DNA of 6,725 nucleotides from Bacteroidales bacterium (GCA_024762735.1 JANTGU010000125.1:1-6725); one strand, 5' to 3'. Positions 1 to 6,590 are shown, counted from the stretch's first letter. The notes: generated by a model not told the origin, from the sequence alone. Numbers and translations are program-made.

Positions 1-502
1 ATGTGTGGGGTTCATTATGAAATGAGTACATGGCAAAATAAATGGGAACAAGCCCCACAAACACGATGATGGTGGGTAGCAGATGAATGGCGAAAAAGCT
101 GGCGAGCCAATACTGTTTACCGGTTTTCTTTCGAATGTTCACATATCGCCAATCTTCATCTTCCATGCCATCCCACCGCAATATCCAACTCCAGGTTAGC
201 CTGACACCCCATAGCACAATCATCGCCCAAATAATTTTATGATGGAAATCGGATTGCCCCGAGTTGATAAGCCAATACAGTACAATAAATATGGGTACCG
301 CGCTCCAGTAAGGGTCGTAAATGCTGGAGTTGTTGTAACGTACGCTGAAAAGAAAAACTACTATGGTAGCCACAACATCAGCTACGACGGTACGCCACAA
401 TATGTTATCAAGCGGCAGATAAAGTAGTATCAGCACTGCCACGCCCAGTGCGAGCAGGTAGATAAACAGTACTTTGAACAAATCCTTTGGCTTTTGTTTC
501 AT
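1..502 (-). CDS. DUF1295 / steroid 5-alpha-reductase-like membrane protein (3' end cut by window edge)
   Basis: Reading the minus strand from the ATG at 502 gives 167 uninterrupted codons to the window edge, so the C-terminus is missing. The product is strongly hydrophobic, with likely membrane segments near residues 9-29, 39-54, 68-80, 89-107 and 131-155. Motifs typical of DUF1295 (PF06966) are visible: YDPYWS at 62-67, WGVRLTWSW at 98-106 followed by RWDG at 109-112, and EDWRY at 116-120. The family is related by sequence to steroid 5-alpha reductases and isoprenylcysteine methyltransferases; its substrate in bacteria is mostly unknown, so I assign no reaction. The gene starts 64 bp after the upstream lipoprotein gene on the same strand and may share its transcript. 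A weak -7-like element (TAATTTTA, one mismatch) lies in that gap. There is no Shine-Dalgarno sequence. The start was chosen because it is the first ATG and directly precedes the first membrane segment. Confidence 0.86.
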   Translation of the reverse strand, partial: MKQKPKDLFKVLFIYLLALGVAVLILLYLPLDNILWRTVVADVVATIVVFLFSVRYNNSSIYDPYWSAVPIFIVLYWLINSGQSDFHHKIIWAMIVLWGVRLTWSWILRWDGMEDEDWRYVNIRKKTGKQYWLASFFAIHLLPTIIVFVGLVPIYFAMYSFHNEPHT

Positions 503-566
503 GATGACGGGGTGTTATTATTGAACAGGTAAAATTAACATGTTTTGCTATACTAACGAACTTTAT

Positions 567-1736
567 TTACTTATTCAAAAACAATTCTTTGTCTCTCTTA
601 ATTTTGTTCAGCGCGATTTTTTTAAGTTCGTCGGCGGTATCAAAAACAATTTCCGGATCAGTAGGAAACGGTACCGGCTTGTTTTTAATTAATTCCAATG
701 ACGCTTTGCTTAACGCGTCTTTTTCTCCCTCAAAAGTGGCATAATAGTAGTCGAAAACAAATTCGGTACTGATGGGGAAGGTCTTCACTAACTGTCCTGT
801 ACGGTTGTCGTAATAATCCAAGGTACCTTTCACCTGCGCCTTCTTATTCATGTGCGTTTTGGTTACATAAGCCTTGATGGTAGTGTATTTGGTTTTTTTA
901 ATATCGTTGCCCGCCGAATCTTTTTTAACATTGCCGTTGGCATCAAGCACGTACTCCCATCCGTCTTCCATCTCTCTGGAGTCGGTAATCTTCTCCTGCT
1001 GAATCAGCTCCGGCGAGACATTGATTTCTTTTAACAACAAGTCGATATCAAAATCATAGCTTAGTCCCTCTTCGGGATAAGTATCGAAAGTAAGCCAGCG
1101 TTCGTTTAATGAAGAGAGGCTGATTTTTAAAATCTGCTCCACATAATTTTTTGGCAGCACCGCGTTAGATTGATTTTCCATCCTGAACAAAACATAATTG
1201 GTTCCCTGAACCAACGCATTTTCCATAAGCCGGTTTACCTCTTTATAATTGGGCATCTTGTTACTTATAAATTGAAGTTGACGATAAGCTTCGCGGGCAT
1301 CCTGCTTATTGCCAGTCTGCAATAGCACCTTGGCTTGGGCATAATGGTATGCCACCGCTTTTTTAAGGGCAGCAGACTGTTGGAGAATGTAGTCGTGCTT
1401 TGTAAAATTTATCTTATTCAACACCTCGTCCGGCAGACGGCGAACCCTTTGCTGACGGTCAGCCAATCGGGTATAGGCATCATATATGTCCTGCCAGATA
1501 TCGGGTTGCCCCGTAAGTTTAAGTTTATCAATTTTGTCTAAATCGTTATCGTTGGCCAATTGATACGATTTTTTGAGTACTTTGATTTCTTTGGAGTTAT
1601 CAGGTGCCCGCATCAATTTTTTTATCGATTTATCGATGGAGGCATCGTAGTTACCTTTTTCCAATAGTTTGGAGGAACTGGCGCAGGAAAACATTGATAA
1701 CGCAATGGCAAAAAGTAATATATTTCTCATGGTCAT
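567..1736 (-). CDS. Outer-membrane-type lipoprotein of unknown function, TPR-like helical N-terminal half
   Basis: The gene encodes 389 residues. The N-terminus is a lipoprotein signal peptide: a short basic start, a hydrophobic stretch, and a lipobox ending MFSC with Cys18 as the predicted lipidation site, followed by ASSS. A second in-frame ATG at 1730 (Met3) also fits the signal peptide, so the start is uncertain by two codons. Residues about 25-190 are rich in charged amphipathic helices (the GNYDAS...KSIKKLM and AKVLLQTGNKQDAREAY stretches resemble TPR units), which suggests a protein-protein interaction scaffold in the periplasm or on the outer membrane. The C-terminal half (about 195-389) looks more beta-rich, with alternating hydrophobic and polar residues. 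I recognise similar lipoproteins as common in Bacteroidota but know of no assigned function. It is divergent from the DUF4159 gene and upstream of the DUF1295 gene. Confidence 0.9.
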   Translation of the reverse strand: MTMRNILLFAIALSMFSCASSSKLLEKGNYDASIDKSIKKLMRAPDNSKEIKVLKKSYQLANDNDLDKIDKLKLTGQPDIWQDIYDAYTRLADRQQRVRRLPDEVLNKINFTKHDYILQQSAALKKAVAYHYAQAKVLLQTGNKQDAREAYRQLQFISNKMPNYKEVNRLMENALVQGTNYVLFRMENQSNAVLPKNYVEQILKISLSSLNERWLTFDTYPEEGLSYDFDIDLLLKEINVSPELIQQEKITDSREMEDGWEYVLDANGNVKKDSAGNDIKKTKYTTIKAYVTKTHMNKKAQVKGTLDYYDNRTGQLVKTFPISTEFVFDYYYATFEGEKDALSKASLELIKNKPVPFPTDPEIVFDTADELKKIALNKIKRDKELFLNK

Positions 1737-1759
1737 GAATATTTAAGAGATTAAAGCCT

Positions 1760-1792
1760 GATGCCGTTGTCGCTTTCGGCGCGACGGGCATC
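1760..1792. other. Imperfect inverted repeat (hairpin) in the divergent intergenic region
   Basis: On the plus strand, GATGCCGTTGTCGC (1760-1773) is followed by a 7-base spacer and GCGACGGGCATC (1781-1792). The outer GATGCC/GGCATC and inner GTCGC/GCGAC segments pair perfectly around a small asymmetric bulge. The hairpin lies 24 bp upstream of the lipoprotein start codon and downstream of the best minus-strand -7 element, so it would sit in that gene's 5' leader. It is much more GC-rich than the surrounding AT-rich DNA. It could be a leader structure, an operator or a repeat remnant; the sequence does not decide. Confidence 0.45.
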
Positions 1793-1809
1793 AAATTTGA
1801 TTAGCTGCA

Positions 1810-1817
1810 CAAATATA
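1810..1817 (-). promoter_or_regulatory. Putative -7 element for the lipoprotein gene
   Basis: The minus strand reads TATATTTG here, a full match to the Bacteroidota TAnnTTTG consensus. No convincing TTG is seen at the expected -33 spacing. Transcription would start near 1804, giving a leader of about 65-70 nt that contains the 1760-1792 hairpin. Confidence 0.4.
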
Positions 1818-1860
1818 GAAATAGATACGACAAAAGCCACTTCCAAACCTAAAATCAATG

Positions 1861-1868
1861 TACCTTTG
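1861..1868 (+). promoter_or_regulatory. Putative -7 element for the DUF4159 gene, very close to the ATG
   Basis: TACCTTTG is a full match to TAnnTTTG. It ends only 6 bases before the ATG at 1875, so the mRNA would have almost no leader. The -33 region is weak (TTC at 1841-1843, 17-bp spacing). Confidence 0.45.
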
Positions 1869-1874
1869 TGCCTC

Positions 1875-2525
1875 ATGAAAAAATTGACATTCATACTGGG
1901 GTTTGTTTTTGCTTTGCTGTCGGTAAACGCGCAGGATGTGCAAGTGGCGCTGCTCAAATACAAAGGGGGTGGCGATTGGTATGCCAATCCTACTTCATTA
2001 CCCAACCTGGTAAAATTTTGCAACCGACAGCTGGGCACCGACATTAATCCGGAGGTGGCCACAGTTGAGGTAGGCAGTCGAGAGATATTCAACTACCCTT
2101 TCGTGCACATTACCGGTCACGGAAATATTATTCTCAGTCCTGAAGAAGTTGAAAACCTGCGTAATTACCTTATCGCCGGAGGCTTTTTGGAAGTTTCTGA
2201 TAACTACGGGCTGGATCAATATATCCGCCGCGAAATGAAGAAAGTCTTTCCGGGGCTGGAATTTACGGAGCTCCCGTTTAACCACCCTGTTTACCATCAG
2301 CAATTTAATTTTAGCCACGGCCTGCCAAAAATTCATCGTCACGACGGAAAAAATGCACAGGGTTTTGGCATCATCTATAAGGGACGTCTGGTAGTATTTT
2401 ACGATTACGAGTGCGATCTGGGCGATGGCTGGGAAGATACCGAAGTACACCACGATTCGCAACAAAAACATTTGGAAGCATTACGCATGGGCGCCAACAT
2501 TGTGCAGTTTGTGTTTGGGCAGTAG
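1875..2525 (+). CDS. Secreted DUF4159 domain protein
   Basis: The protein has 216 residues when started at 1875. An in-frame ATG at 1761 would add 38 residues, but the 1875 start places a clean Sec signal peptide (MKK, hydrophobic core, cleavage after VNA at about residue 19) at the N-terminus, so it is preferred. The mature protein carries hallmarks of DUF4159 (PF13709): KGGGDWYANPTSLPNL at 30-45, the HITGHGN segment at 78-84, and NYLIAGGFL at 97-105 followed by SDNYG at 108-112. The family appears to have a glutamine-amidotransferase-like or ThuA-like fold, but no catalytic function is established to my knowledge, so none is assigned. The length fits a stand-alone DUF4159 protein with no added membrane domain. 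It is probably periplasmic. It is transcribed alone, divergently from the lipoprotein gene. Confidence 0.93.
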   Translation: MKKLTFILGFVFALLSVNAQDVQVALLKYKGGGDWYANPTSLPNLVKFCNRQLGTDINPEVATVEVGSREIFNYPFVHITGHGNIILSPEEVENLRNYLIAGGFLEVSDNYGLDQYIRREMKKVFPGLEFTELPFNHPVYHQQFNFSHGLPKIHRHDGKNAQGFGIIYKGRLVVFYDYECDLGDGWEDTEVHHDSQQKHLEALRMGANIVQFVFGQ

Positions 2526-2532
2526 TTAATGG

Positions 2533-2572
2533 GAAAATGCTTAAATGCGAAAATGCTTGAATGCTTGAATGG
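2533..2572 (+). repeat. Five imperfect octamer repeats, consensus (TTG/GAA)AATGC
   Basis: Directly after the DUF4159 stop the sequence runs gaaaatgc, ttaaatgc, gaaaatgc, ttgaatgc, ttgaatgg. The first four units also form two copies of a 16-bp unit (2533-2548 and 2549-2564) differing at one base. The tract is not a convincing hairpin and has no evident coding role. I see no intrinsic terminator between 2526 and 2595. Confidence 0.75.
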
Positions 2573-2595
2573 GTTTGCATGGTTTTTTAATGAAC

Positions 2596-2628
2596 TTTAG
2601 CATGTTTCGATTGGATTACATACATTTG
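2596..2628 (+). promoter_or_regulatory. Putative promoter of the BadF-like kinase gene
   Basis: A full TAnnTTTG match (TACATTTG, 2621-2628) lies 21 bases after a TTTA at 2596-2599 that resembles the -33 box. The ATG follows 17 bases later, predicting a leader of roughly 10-12 nt. Confidence 0.5.
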
Positions 2629-2645
2629 CACCTCAAAATTTTTAT

Positions 2646-3491
2646 ATGATAGTAATCGCGGATAGTGGGTCAACCAAAACCCAGTGGGTAGGGCTTGAAA
2701 ACGGTAAGGAAATATTGAATTTAACAACCAAAGGATTTAACCCCTTTTATTACAGCCCCGAAGAGTTGGAGAGCGCTCTGTTTAACGAGTTACATGCTGC
2801 CTTAGAAGCCGACAAGGTAGAAGAAATATTTTTTTACGGATCAGGATGTTCCAACACTGGCAACTGTTCCATGGTAGCCAATTCATTAAAAAAACTCTTT
2901 ACAAAAGCTGTTATCCATACCGATCACGATTTAACCGGTGCTGCGGTGGCGTTGCTTCACGATAAAAAGGGCATCGCCTGTATTTTAGGAACCGGTTCAA
3001 ACTCCTGCCTGTGGGATGGCAAAAAAGTTACCCACCACCTGCCTTCGTTGGGCTGGATGTTGGCTGATGAAGGAAGCGGCACCTACCTTGGAAAACTGTT
3101 GCTGCAAAAAATACTTTCTGATGAAACAAGTAGCGAGCTGGCATCAAAGTTTTATAAAACCTATGATTTGGATTTTGACGCTACCCTACACAAAATTTAT
3201 GGCCAGCCCAACCCCAACCAGTTTTTTGCCTCCTTAAGCAAATTTGCTTCCGACCATATTGATTTCCCAGAGTGCCGGGAAACCGTCAAAAGATCATTTA
3301 CTGATTTTGTGGAAAAACAGATATCCAGGTATCCCGATTATCAGCATCAGATGGTAAGCTTTACCGGTTCAGTAGCTTATGTGTTTCAGGATATTTTGAA
3401 AGAAGTGCTTGCAGAGCATCACCTCAAATTGGGTATCATTCTGAAAAATCCCATGGACGGCATGGTGGTTTACCACTCAAAAAATCGATAA
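2646..3491 (+). CDS. BadF/BadG/BcrA/BcrD-family ATPase, N-acetylglucosamine-kinase-like
   Basis: The 281-residue protein has the ASKHA (actin/hexokinase/Hsp70) nucleotide-binding motifs in order: phosphate-1 DSGSTKTQW at 6-14, phosphate-2 ILGTGSNS at 113-120, the GWMLADEGSG loop at 136-145, and an adenosine-type GSVAYVF segment near residue 240. Asp95 in the DLTGAA segment aligns by position with the catalytic base of mammalian N-acetylglucosamine kinase. The length fits the short, cytoplasmic, single-subunit members of the family, not the iron-sulfur activators of 2-hydroxyacyl-CoA dehydratases, which need a cysteine cluster at the subunit interface that I do not see. The likely reaction is ATP-dependent phosphorylation of an amino sugar (GlcNAc or a related sugar) in salvage, but the substrate is inferred. 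The start is the first ATG after the predicted promoter and directly precedes the phosphate-1 strand. It appears monocistronic. Confidence 0.93.
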   Translation: MIVIADSGSTKTQWVGLENGKEILNLTTKGFNPFYYSPEELESALFNELHAALEADKVEEIFFYGSGCSNTGNCSMVANSLKKLFTKAVIHTDHDLTGAAVALLHDKKGIACILGTGSNSCLWDGKKVTHHLPSLGWMLADEGSGTYLGKLLLQKILSDETSSELASKFYKTYDLDFDATLHKIYGQPNPNQFFASLSKFASDHIDFPECRETVKRSFTDFVEKQISRYPDYQHQMVSFTGSVAYVFQDILKEVLAEHHLKLGIILKNPMDGMVVYHSKNR

Positions 3492-3503
3492 ATTCTTTTA
3501 CTG

Positions 3504-3601
3504 TTTTAGCCTGATTAATGGCTAAAGCCTTTGGAATATTGATTTTTGTAGTCCCCGCTCTGAAGGACGGGGCAAAAAAAAATAGTTGTTAATGAACTAT
3601 T
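3504..3601. repeat. Composite palindromic intergenic element (three successive inverted repeats)
   Basis: Three hairpins follow one another in the gap after the kinase gene. The first is TTTAGCC (3505-3511) / GGCTAAA (3520-3526). The second is CCCCG (3552-3556) / CGGGG (3567-3571), flanked by ATTTTTG and CAAAAAAAAAT. The third is AATAGTT (3581-3587) / AACTATT (3595-3601), with a 7-base loop. The layout, a GC-rich clamp between AT-rich arms, resembles REP-like intergenic repeats common in Bacteroidota. On the minus strand the third hairpin is followed by a T run, but no minus-strand gene runs into it. Any role as a terminator for the kinase mRNA is possible but not clear, because the plus strand has no T tract after these stems. 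Confidence 0.55.
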
Positions 3602-3636
3602 CAGTTTAGTTTGAAAAACCTCTTTTTCGATTTTAT

Positions 3637-3667
3637 TTTTTTATCGTCGGTTAGAGTACTATTTTTG
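3637..3667 (+). promoter_or_regulatory. Putative promoter of the 476-aa conserved gene
   Basis: TATTTTTG at 3660-3667 is a full TAnnTTTG match, 19 bases after a T-rich -33-like stretch (TTTT at 3637-3640). The ATG is 19 bases downstream of the element. Confidence 0.45.
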
Positions 3668-3686
3668 TGGCAAACTTTTTTGAAAT

Positions 3687-5117
3687 ATGTCACGCGAGAT
3701 TATACCCACCAGCCGGAAGGCTTTAAAAATAAACATTGATACCGATTTATACGGCACTTTCGCCGAGATTGGCGGAGGCCAGGAAGTTGCCCGAAACTTT
3801 TTTCAGGCAGGCGGCGCTTCGGGAACCATTGCCAAAACCATTTCGGCCTACGACAAAAGCTTTTCGGACGCCAACTACAACAACCACAAAAAAGGCCGTT
3901 ATGTATCGGAGCATCGTCTTCAAAAGATGCTAAAAAAAGAGTACCACGAGTTGGTCAAGCTGCTCAGAGATGAAAAACCGGAGGCCTCTTTTTTCGCTTT
4001 TGCCGACACGGTAGAAACCCTGAACTACACAAAAACCAACTATCCTCACGGGTGGATGGGCGTGCGCTTTCAGCTAAGTCCCGATAAAGAGCCCAACGAT
4101 GTGGTGATGCACATTAAATTATTGGAAAACGACAGTCTGCTGCAACAAGTTACCCTGGGCACCCTGGGCGTTAACCTGATGTACGCGTGCAAATATTTTT
4201 ACGACACCCCCAACACGTTTCTTCAATCGTTGCTCGACAATGTGTCAACCGACCGGTTTCGTATTACCATGATGAAAATGACGGGGCCTGACCTGGCCTA
4301 TGTCGACAACAGGTTGCTGGGGTTACAGCTGGTCCGGAACGGGATGACCCATGCCATCATGTTCGACAAACATGGAAAAGTGCAACAGCCTTCCGACATG
4401 CTGTACAAAAAAAACGTGCTGGCATTCAGGGGAACCTTCAAACCCATCACCTACATTACTAAAGACATTTTACGCAAGAGCCTCGAACTGTTTCGTCGCG
4501 ATGAAGAATACAACGAAGAAAACACCCTTTCGTTTTGCGAAATGACGACCAACAACCTGCTGGCGGAAGGCGAGCTTGATGAAATTGATTTTTTGGAGCG
4601 GGTAAACATGCTCAACCACATTGGCCAAAACGTGATGGTTTCTGATATTCGCGAATACTATAAGATTGTTGAGTTTTTCGGACAGTTTAACATTAAAAAG
4701 CTGCGACTGGTTATTGGCGTACCCACCTTAGAAAAGGTGGTGGACAAAAGATTTTATAAAGATCTTAATGGAGGTATTCTTGAAGCAGTGGGTAAAATGT
4801 TCCCGAAAAACATGAAACTCTACATCTACCCTACAGCACGCAAAGGCACCAAAGAGATGGTAACTTCCGACAATGTCAAAATGGATGAGGATGTGCGATT
4901 TTTATACAACTACCTGAAAGCTAACCGGTTTATTTTGGATATCAAAAGCTCCATGTCGGAACAGCTGCATGTTAAAGCCAAGGAAGTACTGAAAATGATT
5001 AGGGAGGACAATCCTAAATGGGAAAAATTTGTACCGATGGTGGTGGCCAAAGAGATTAGAAAAAAGGAGCTCTTTAAAAAGAAACCAAAACCGAAAAAAC
5101 AAACTAAAGCATTGTAA
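3687..5117 (+). CDS. Conserved cytoplasmic protein of unknown function (476 aa)
   Basis: I recognise this as a conserved protein found in Bacteroidota and, as I recall, in cyanobacteria, often carrying an automatic 'TonB-dependent receptor' label. That label is not supported here: there is no signal peptide, TonB box, plug or beta-barrel C-terminus. The most distinctive stretches are near the N-terminus: SREIIPTSRKALK at 2-14, FAEIGGGQEVAR at 25-36 and GGASGTIAKTISAYDK at 42-57. They are followed by a helical region and then FFAFADTVETLNY at 102-114 and HGWMGVRFQ at 121-129. The glycine-rich N-terminal segments could be nucleotide-binding, but no Walker or Rossmann pattern is clear. The C-terminal 18 residues hold nine lysines, which suggests a disordered or nucleic-acid-contacting tail. 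The ATG at 3687 follows a good -7 element. The stop is 1 bp before the next reading frame, so the two are cotranscribed. Confidence 0.92.
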   Translation: MSREIIPTSRKALKINIDTDLYGTFAEIGGGQEVARNFFQAGGASGTIAKTISAYDKSFSDANYNNHKKGRYVSEHRLQKMLKKEYHELVKLLRDEKPEASFFAFADTVETLNYTKTNYPHGWMGVRFQLSPDKEPNDVVMHIKLLENDSLLQQVTLGTLGVNLMYACKYFYDTPNTFLQSLLDNVSTDRFRITMMKMTGPDLAYVDNRLLGLQLVRNGMTHAIMFDKHGKVQQPSDMLYKKNVLAFRGTFKPITYITKDILRKSLELFRRDEEYNEENTLSFCEMTTNNLLAEGELDEIDFLERVNMLNHIGQNVMVSDIREYYKIVEFFGQFNIKKLRLVIGVPTLEKVVDKRFYKDLNGGILEAVGKMFPKNMKLYIYPTARKGTKEMVTSDNVKMDEDVRFLYNYLKANRFILDIKSSMSEQLHVKAKEVLKMIREDNPKWEKFVPMVVAKEIRKKELFKKKPKPKKQTKAL

Positions 5118-5118
5118 A

Positions 5119-5397
5119 ATGAAAACAATTATCGCTACCCTTTTCCTACTGGTTTCACTGGCCGCTGACGGGCAATCTGTTCAACAAGCCTGGACTACGG
5201 AGAAAGTATTTGATGTTCCCGAATCAGTGTTGTATGATGCTGAATCGGATGCGCTATTTGTTTCAAATATTGCCGGCAAACCCACCGAAAAAAAAATCAA
5301 TGCTGCCGATTTAGGTTATATCCCCGGCACCCGCACCATACTCATCCCAACATTTTTTGACAACAGAATTTCCGCTATTTCATTGTTAAATAATTAA
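5119..5397 (+). pseudogene. Internally deleted SMP-30/gluconolactonase-like secreted beta-propeller (92-codon remnant)
   Basis: The frame starts 1 bp after the preceding stop and encodes a Sec signal peptide (MKTIIATLFLLVSLAADGQ). Residues about 24-58 (WTTEKVFDVPESVLYD, LFVSNIAGKPTEK) match the first blade of secreted SMP-30/gluconolactonase/LRE-like propellers of Bacteroidota. The next residues (NAADLGYIPGTRTILIPTFFDNR) match the last blade and extreme C-terminus of the same family. The family is usually about 270-300 residues, so roughly 200 internal residues (about 600 bp) are absent. The junction falls at or beside a run of nine A at 5288-5296, and the frame is kept. With only the closing strands left, the product cannot form a six-bladed propeller and is presumably non-functional. 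The family comparison is from memory, not alignment. A genuine new mini-protein is less likely, because both halves match opposite ends of one family. Confidence 0.8.
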
Positions 5398-5416
5398 TAA
5401 TAAACGACTCTTTTTC

Positions 5417-5446
5417 TTGTCTGTTTAATTTTTATGTTTATTTTCG
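5417..5446 (+). promoter_or_regulatory. Putative promoter of the T9SS cargo gene
   Basis: TTG at 5417-5419 and TATTTTCG at 5439-5446 (one mismatch to TAnnTTTG) are separated by 19 bases, the usual Bacteroidota spacing. The ATG is 34 bases downstream, behind an A-rich leader (taaaaattaa) typical of translation initiation in this phylum. Confidence 0.5.
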
Positions 5447-5480
5447 CATTCTATCTGTATTCAATCTAAATAAAAATTAA

Positions 5481-6566
5481 ATGAAAATGAAGAAATTTTA
5501 CAAAGTCTTAAGTGTATTTGCCATCCCCGCTATTTTACTTTTATATAGTTATGCCGGTGGTAGCCCTGGTGGTAAATCCGGTTCGCCGGGTGATGGAGGA
5601 GCCACCTGTACCCAGTGCCATTCGGGCACTGCACAAGCACAAGGCGGTCTCATTTCGACCACTATCCCGTTTACGGGTTACGAAGCGGGACAAACCTACA
5701 CCATTACGGTGTCAGCTAACATGAGCGGAATTTCAAAGTATGGTTTTGAACTCACGGCCGAAAGTGCCGGGGGCATTAAACAAGGAACCTTTGTAGTGAC
5801 CGATCCTGCCAGAACGAAAAAAGTAAATGGCGGATCAGCCGTTACACACACCTCCGGTGGAAACGTGGCCACGGGAAATGCTATCTCATGGTCAGTTGAC
5901 TGGACAGCACCTGCCACCGGAACCGGCCAGATTACGTTTTATACTGCCCTGAATGCCACTAACAGCAATGGCAACACCTCGGGAGACCAGATTTATACAG
6001 GCTCTCGTACCGTTTCTGAACATGTAGCCAATCCGCAAATTACTTCGGTTAACCCCGATATGGTAGCGCAAGATTATGTGGGCGACGTGGTAATAACAGG
6101 CAGCGAAACAAGCTGGAATGATGGCGTTTCCATGGTACAGTTTAAACTTCACGACGACAATGCCATCTTTTTTGATGCGGCTTCTTTTGTGGTAAACAGC
6201 GACAAACAGATAACCGCTACCATGCCTTCGCTGGAAAACCAGCAAACCGGCATTTACGATTTATATGTTGATGATTTAATGATGGAGAACGCACTCACGG
6301 TTACCATTGCAAATGCTATTGCTGACAACAATTTGAGCAGTACCATCAGTGTATATCCAAACCCCGCGGTGAATTACATTACGGTAAAAGGATTGGAGGA
6401 TGCCAACCTGCAAATCGTGGATTTATCAGGCCGCGTATATCAATCGTTGGATAATATTAAAAGTGGACAACGTGTTTCGGTGAGCCACTTAAGTCCGGGC
6501 ATCTATTTTGTTTATCTGACCAAAGAAAAGCAACACGCTGTCAAGAAATTTATCGTGGAAAAATAG
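5481..6566 (+). CDS. T9SS cargo protein with CxxCH motif, choice-of-anchor V type domain and C-terminal sorting domain
   Basis: The 361-residue protein has four parts. A Sec signal peptide covers residues 1-25 (basic MKMKK, hydrophobic core, cleavage near YSYA). A glycine-rich segment then contains CTQCH at 43-47, a classical c-type haem attachment motif (DNA 5607-5621), in the GDGGATCTQCHSG context I associate with choice-of-anchor V proteins. Residues about 50-180 form that beta-sandwich domain, and about 184-275 look like an IPT/Ig-like domain beginning NPQITSVNP. Residues about 288-361 are a type A T9SS sorting domain: SVYPNP at 290-295, the LQIVDLSGRV segment, LSPGIYFVYL, and a final KKFIVEK. 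The protein is therefore expected to cross the outer membrane by T9SS and be surface-anchored or released. Met3 is an alternative start. The gene has its own promoter and a strong terminator. Redox or ligand function is inferred only from CxxCH; no second haem motif is present. Confidence 0.94.
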   Translation: MKMKKFYKVLSVFAIPAILLLYSYAGGSPGGKSGSPGDGGATCTQCHSGTAQAQGGLISTTIPFTGYEAGQTYTITVSANMSGISKYGFELTAESAGGIKQGTFVVTDPARTKKVNGGSAVTHTSGGNVATGNAISWSVDWTAPATGTGQITFYTALNATNSNGNTSGDQIYTGSRTVSEHVANPQITSVNPDMVAQDYVGDVVITGSETSWNDGVSMVQFKLHDDNAIFFDAASFVVNSDKQITATMPSLENQQTGIYDLYVDDLMMENALTVTIANAIADNNLSSTISVYPNPAVNYITVKGLEDANLQIVDLSGRVYQSLDNIKSGQRVSVSHLSPGIYFVYLTKEKQHAVKKFIVEK

Positions 6567-6590
6567 TTTTTTGTTAATTTGTTTAAGGGT

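Noticed and set aside
239..427. 62-codon plus-strand frame
   Set aside because: It is antisense to the DUF1295 gene, whose minus-strand product has clear family motifs and membrane segments; the plus frame has no recognisable protein features.
537..544. Short palindrome AACATGTT between the two minus-strand genes
   Set aside because: Eight bases of AT-rich palindrome are expected by chance and no second copy is nearby.
1761..1874. Upstream start for the DUF4159 gene
   Set aside because: It would bury the signal peptide 38 residues inside the protein and place the start inside the hairpin, upstream of the best -7 element.
1751..2471. Two minus-strand frames of 113 and 157 codons
   Set aside because: They overlie the DUF4159 gene in antisense and show no domain, signal or promoter; the plus-strand product is clearly the real one.
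3505..3526. First hairpin after the kinase gene as an intrinsic terminator
   Set aside because: The 7-bp stem is followed by gcctttgg with no T tract, so it is better described as part of the composite repeat.
4902..5128. Minus-strand frames rich in Phe and Leu
   Set aside because: They arise from the lysine-rich 3' end of the 476-aa gene read in antisense, where AAA/AAG become TTT/CTT; they are not independent membrane peptides.
5696..6245. Minus-strand frames opposite the T9SS cargo gene
   Set aside because: The plus-strand protein has a signal peptide, CxxCH and sorting domain in one frame; the antisense frames are compositional shadows.
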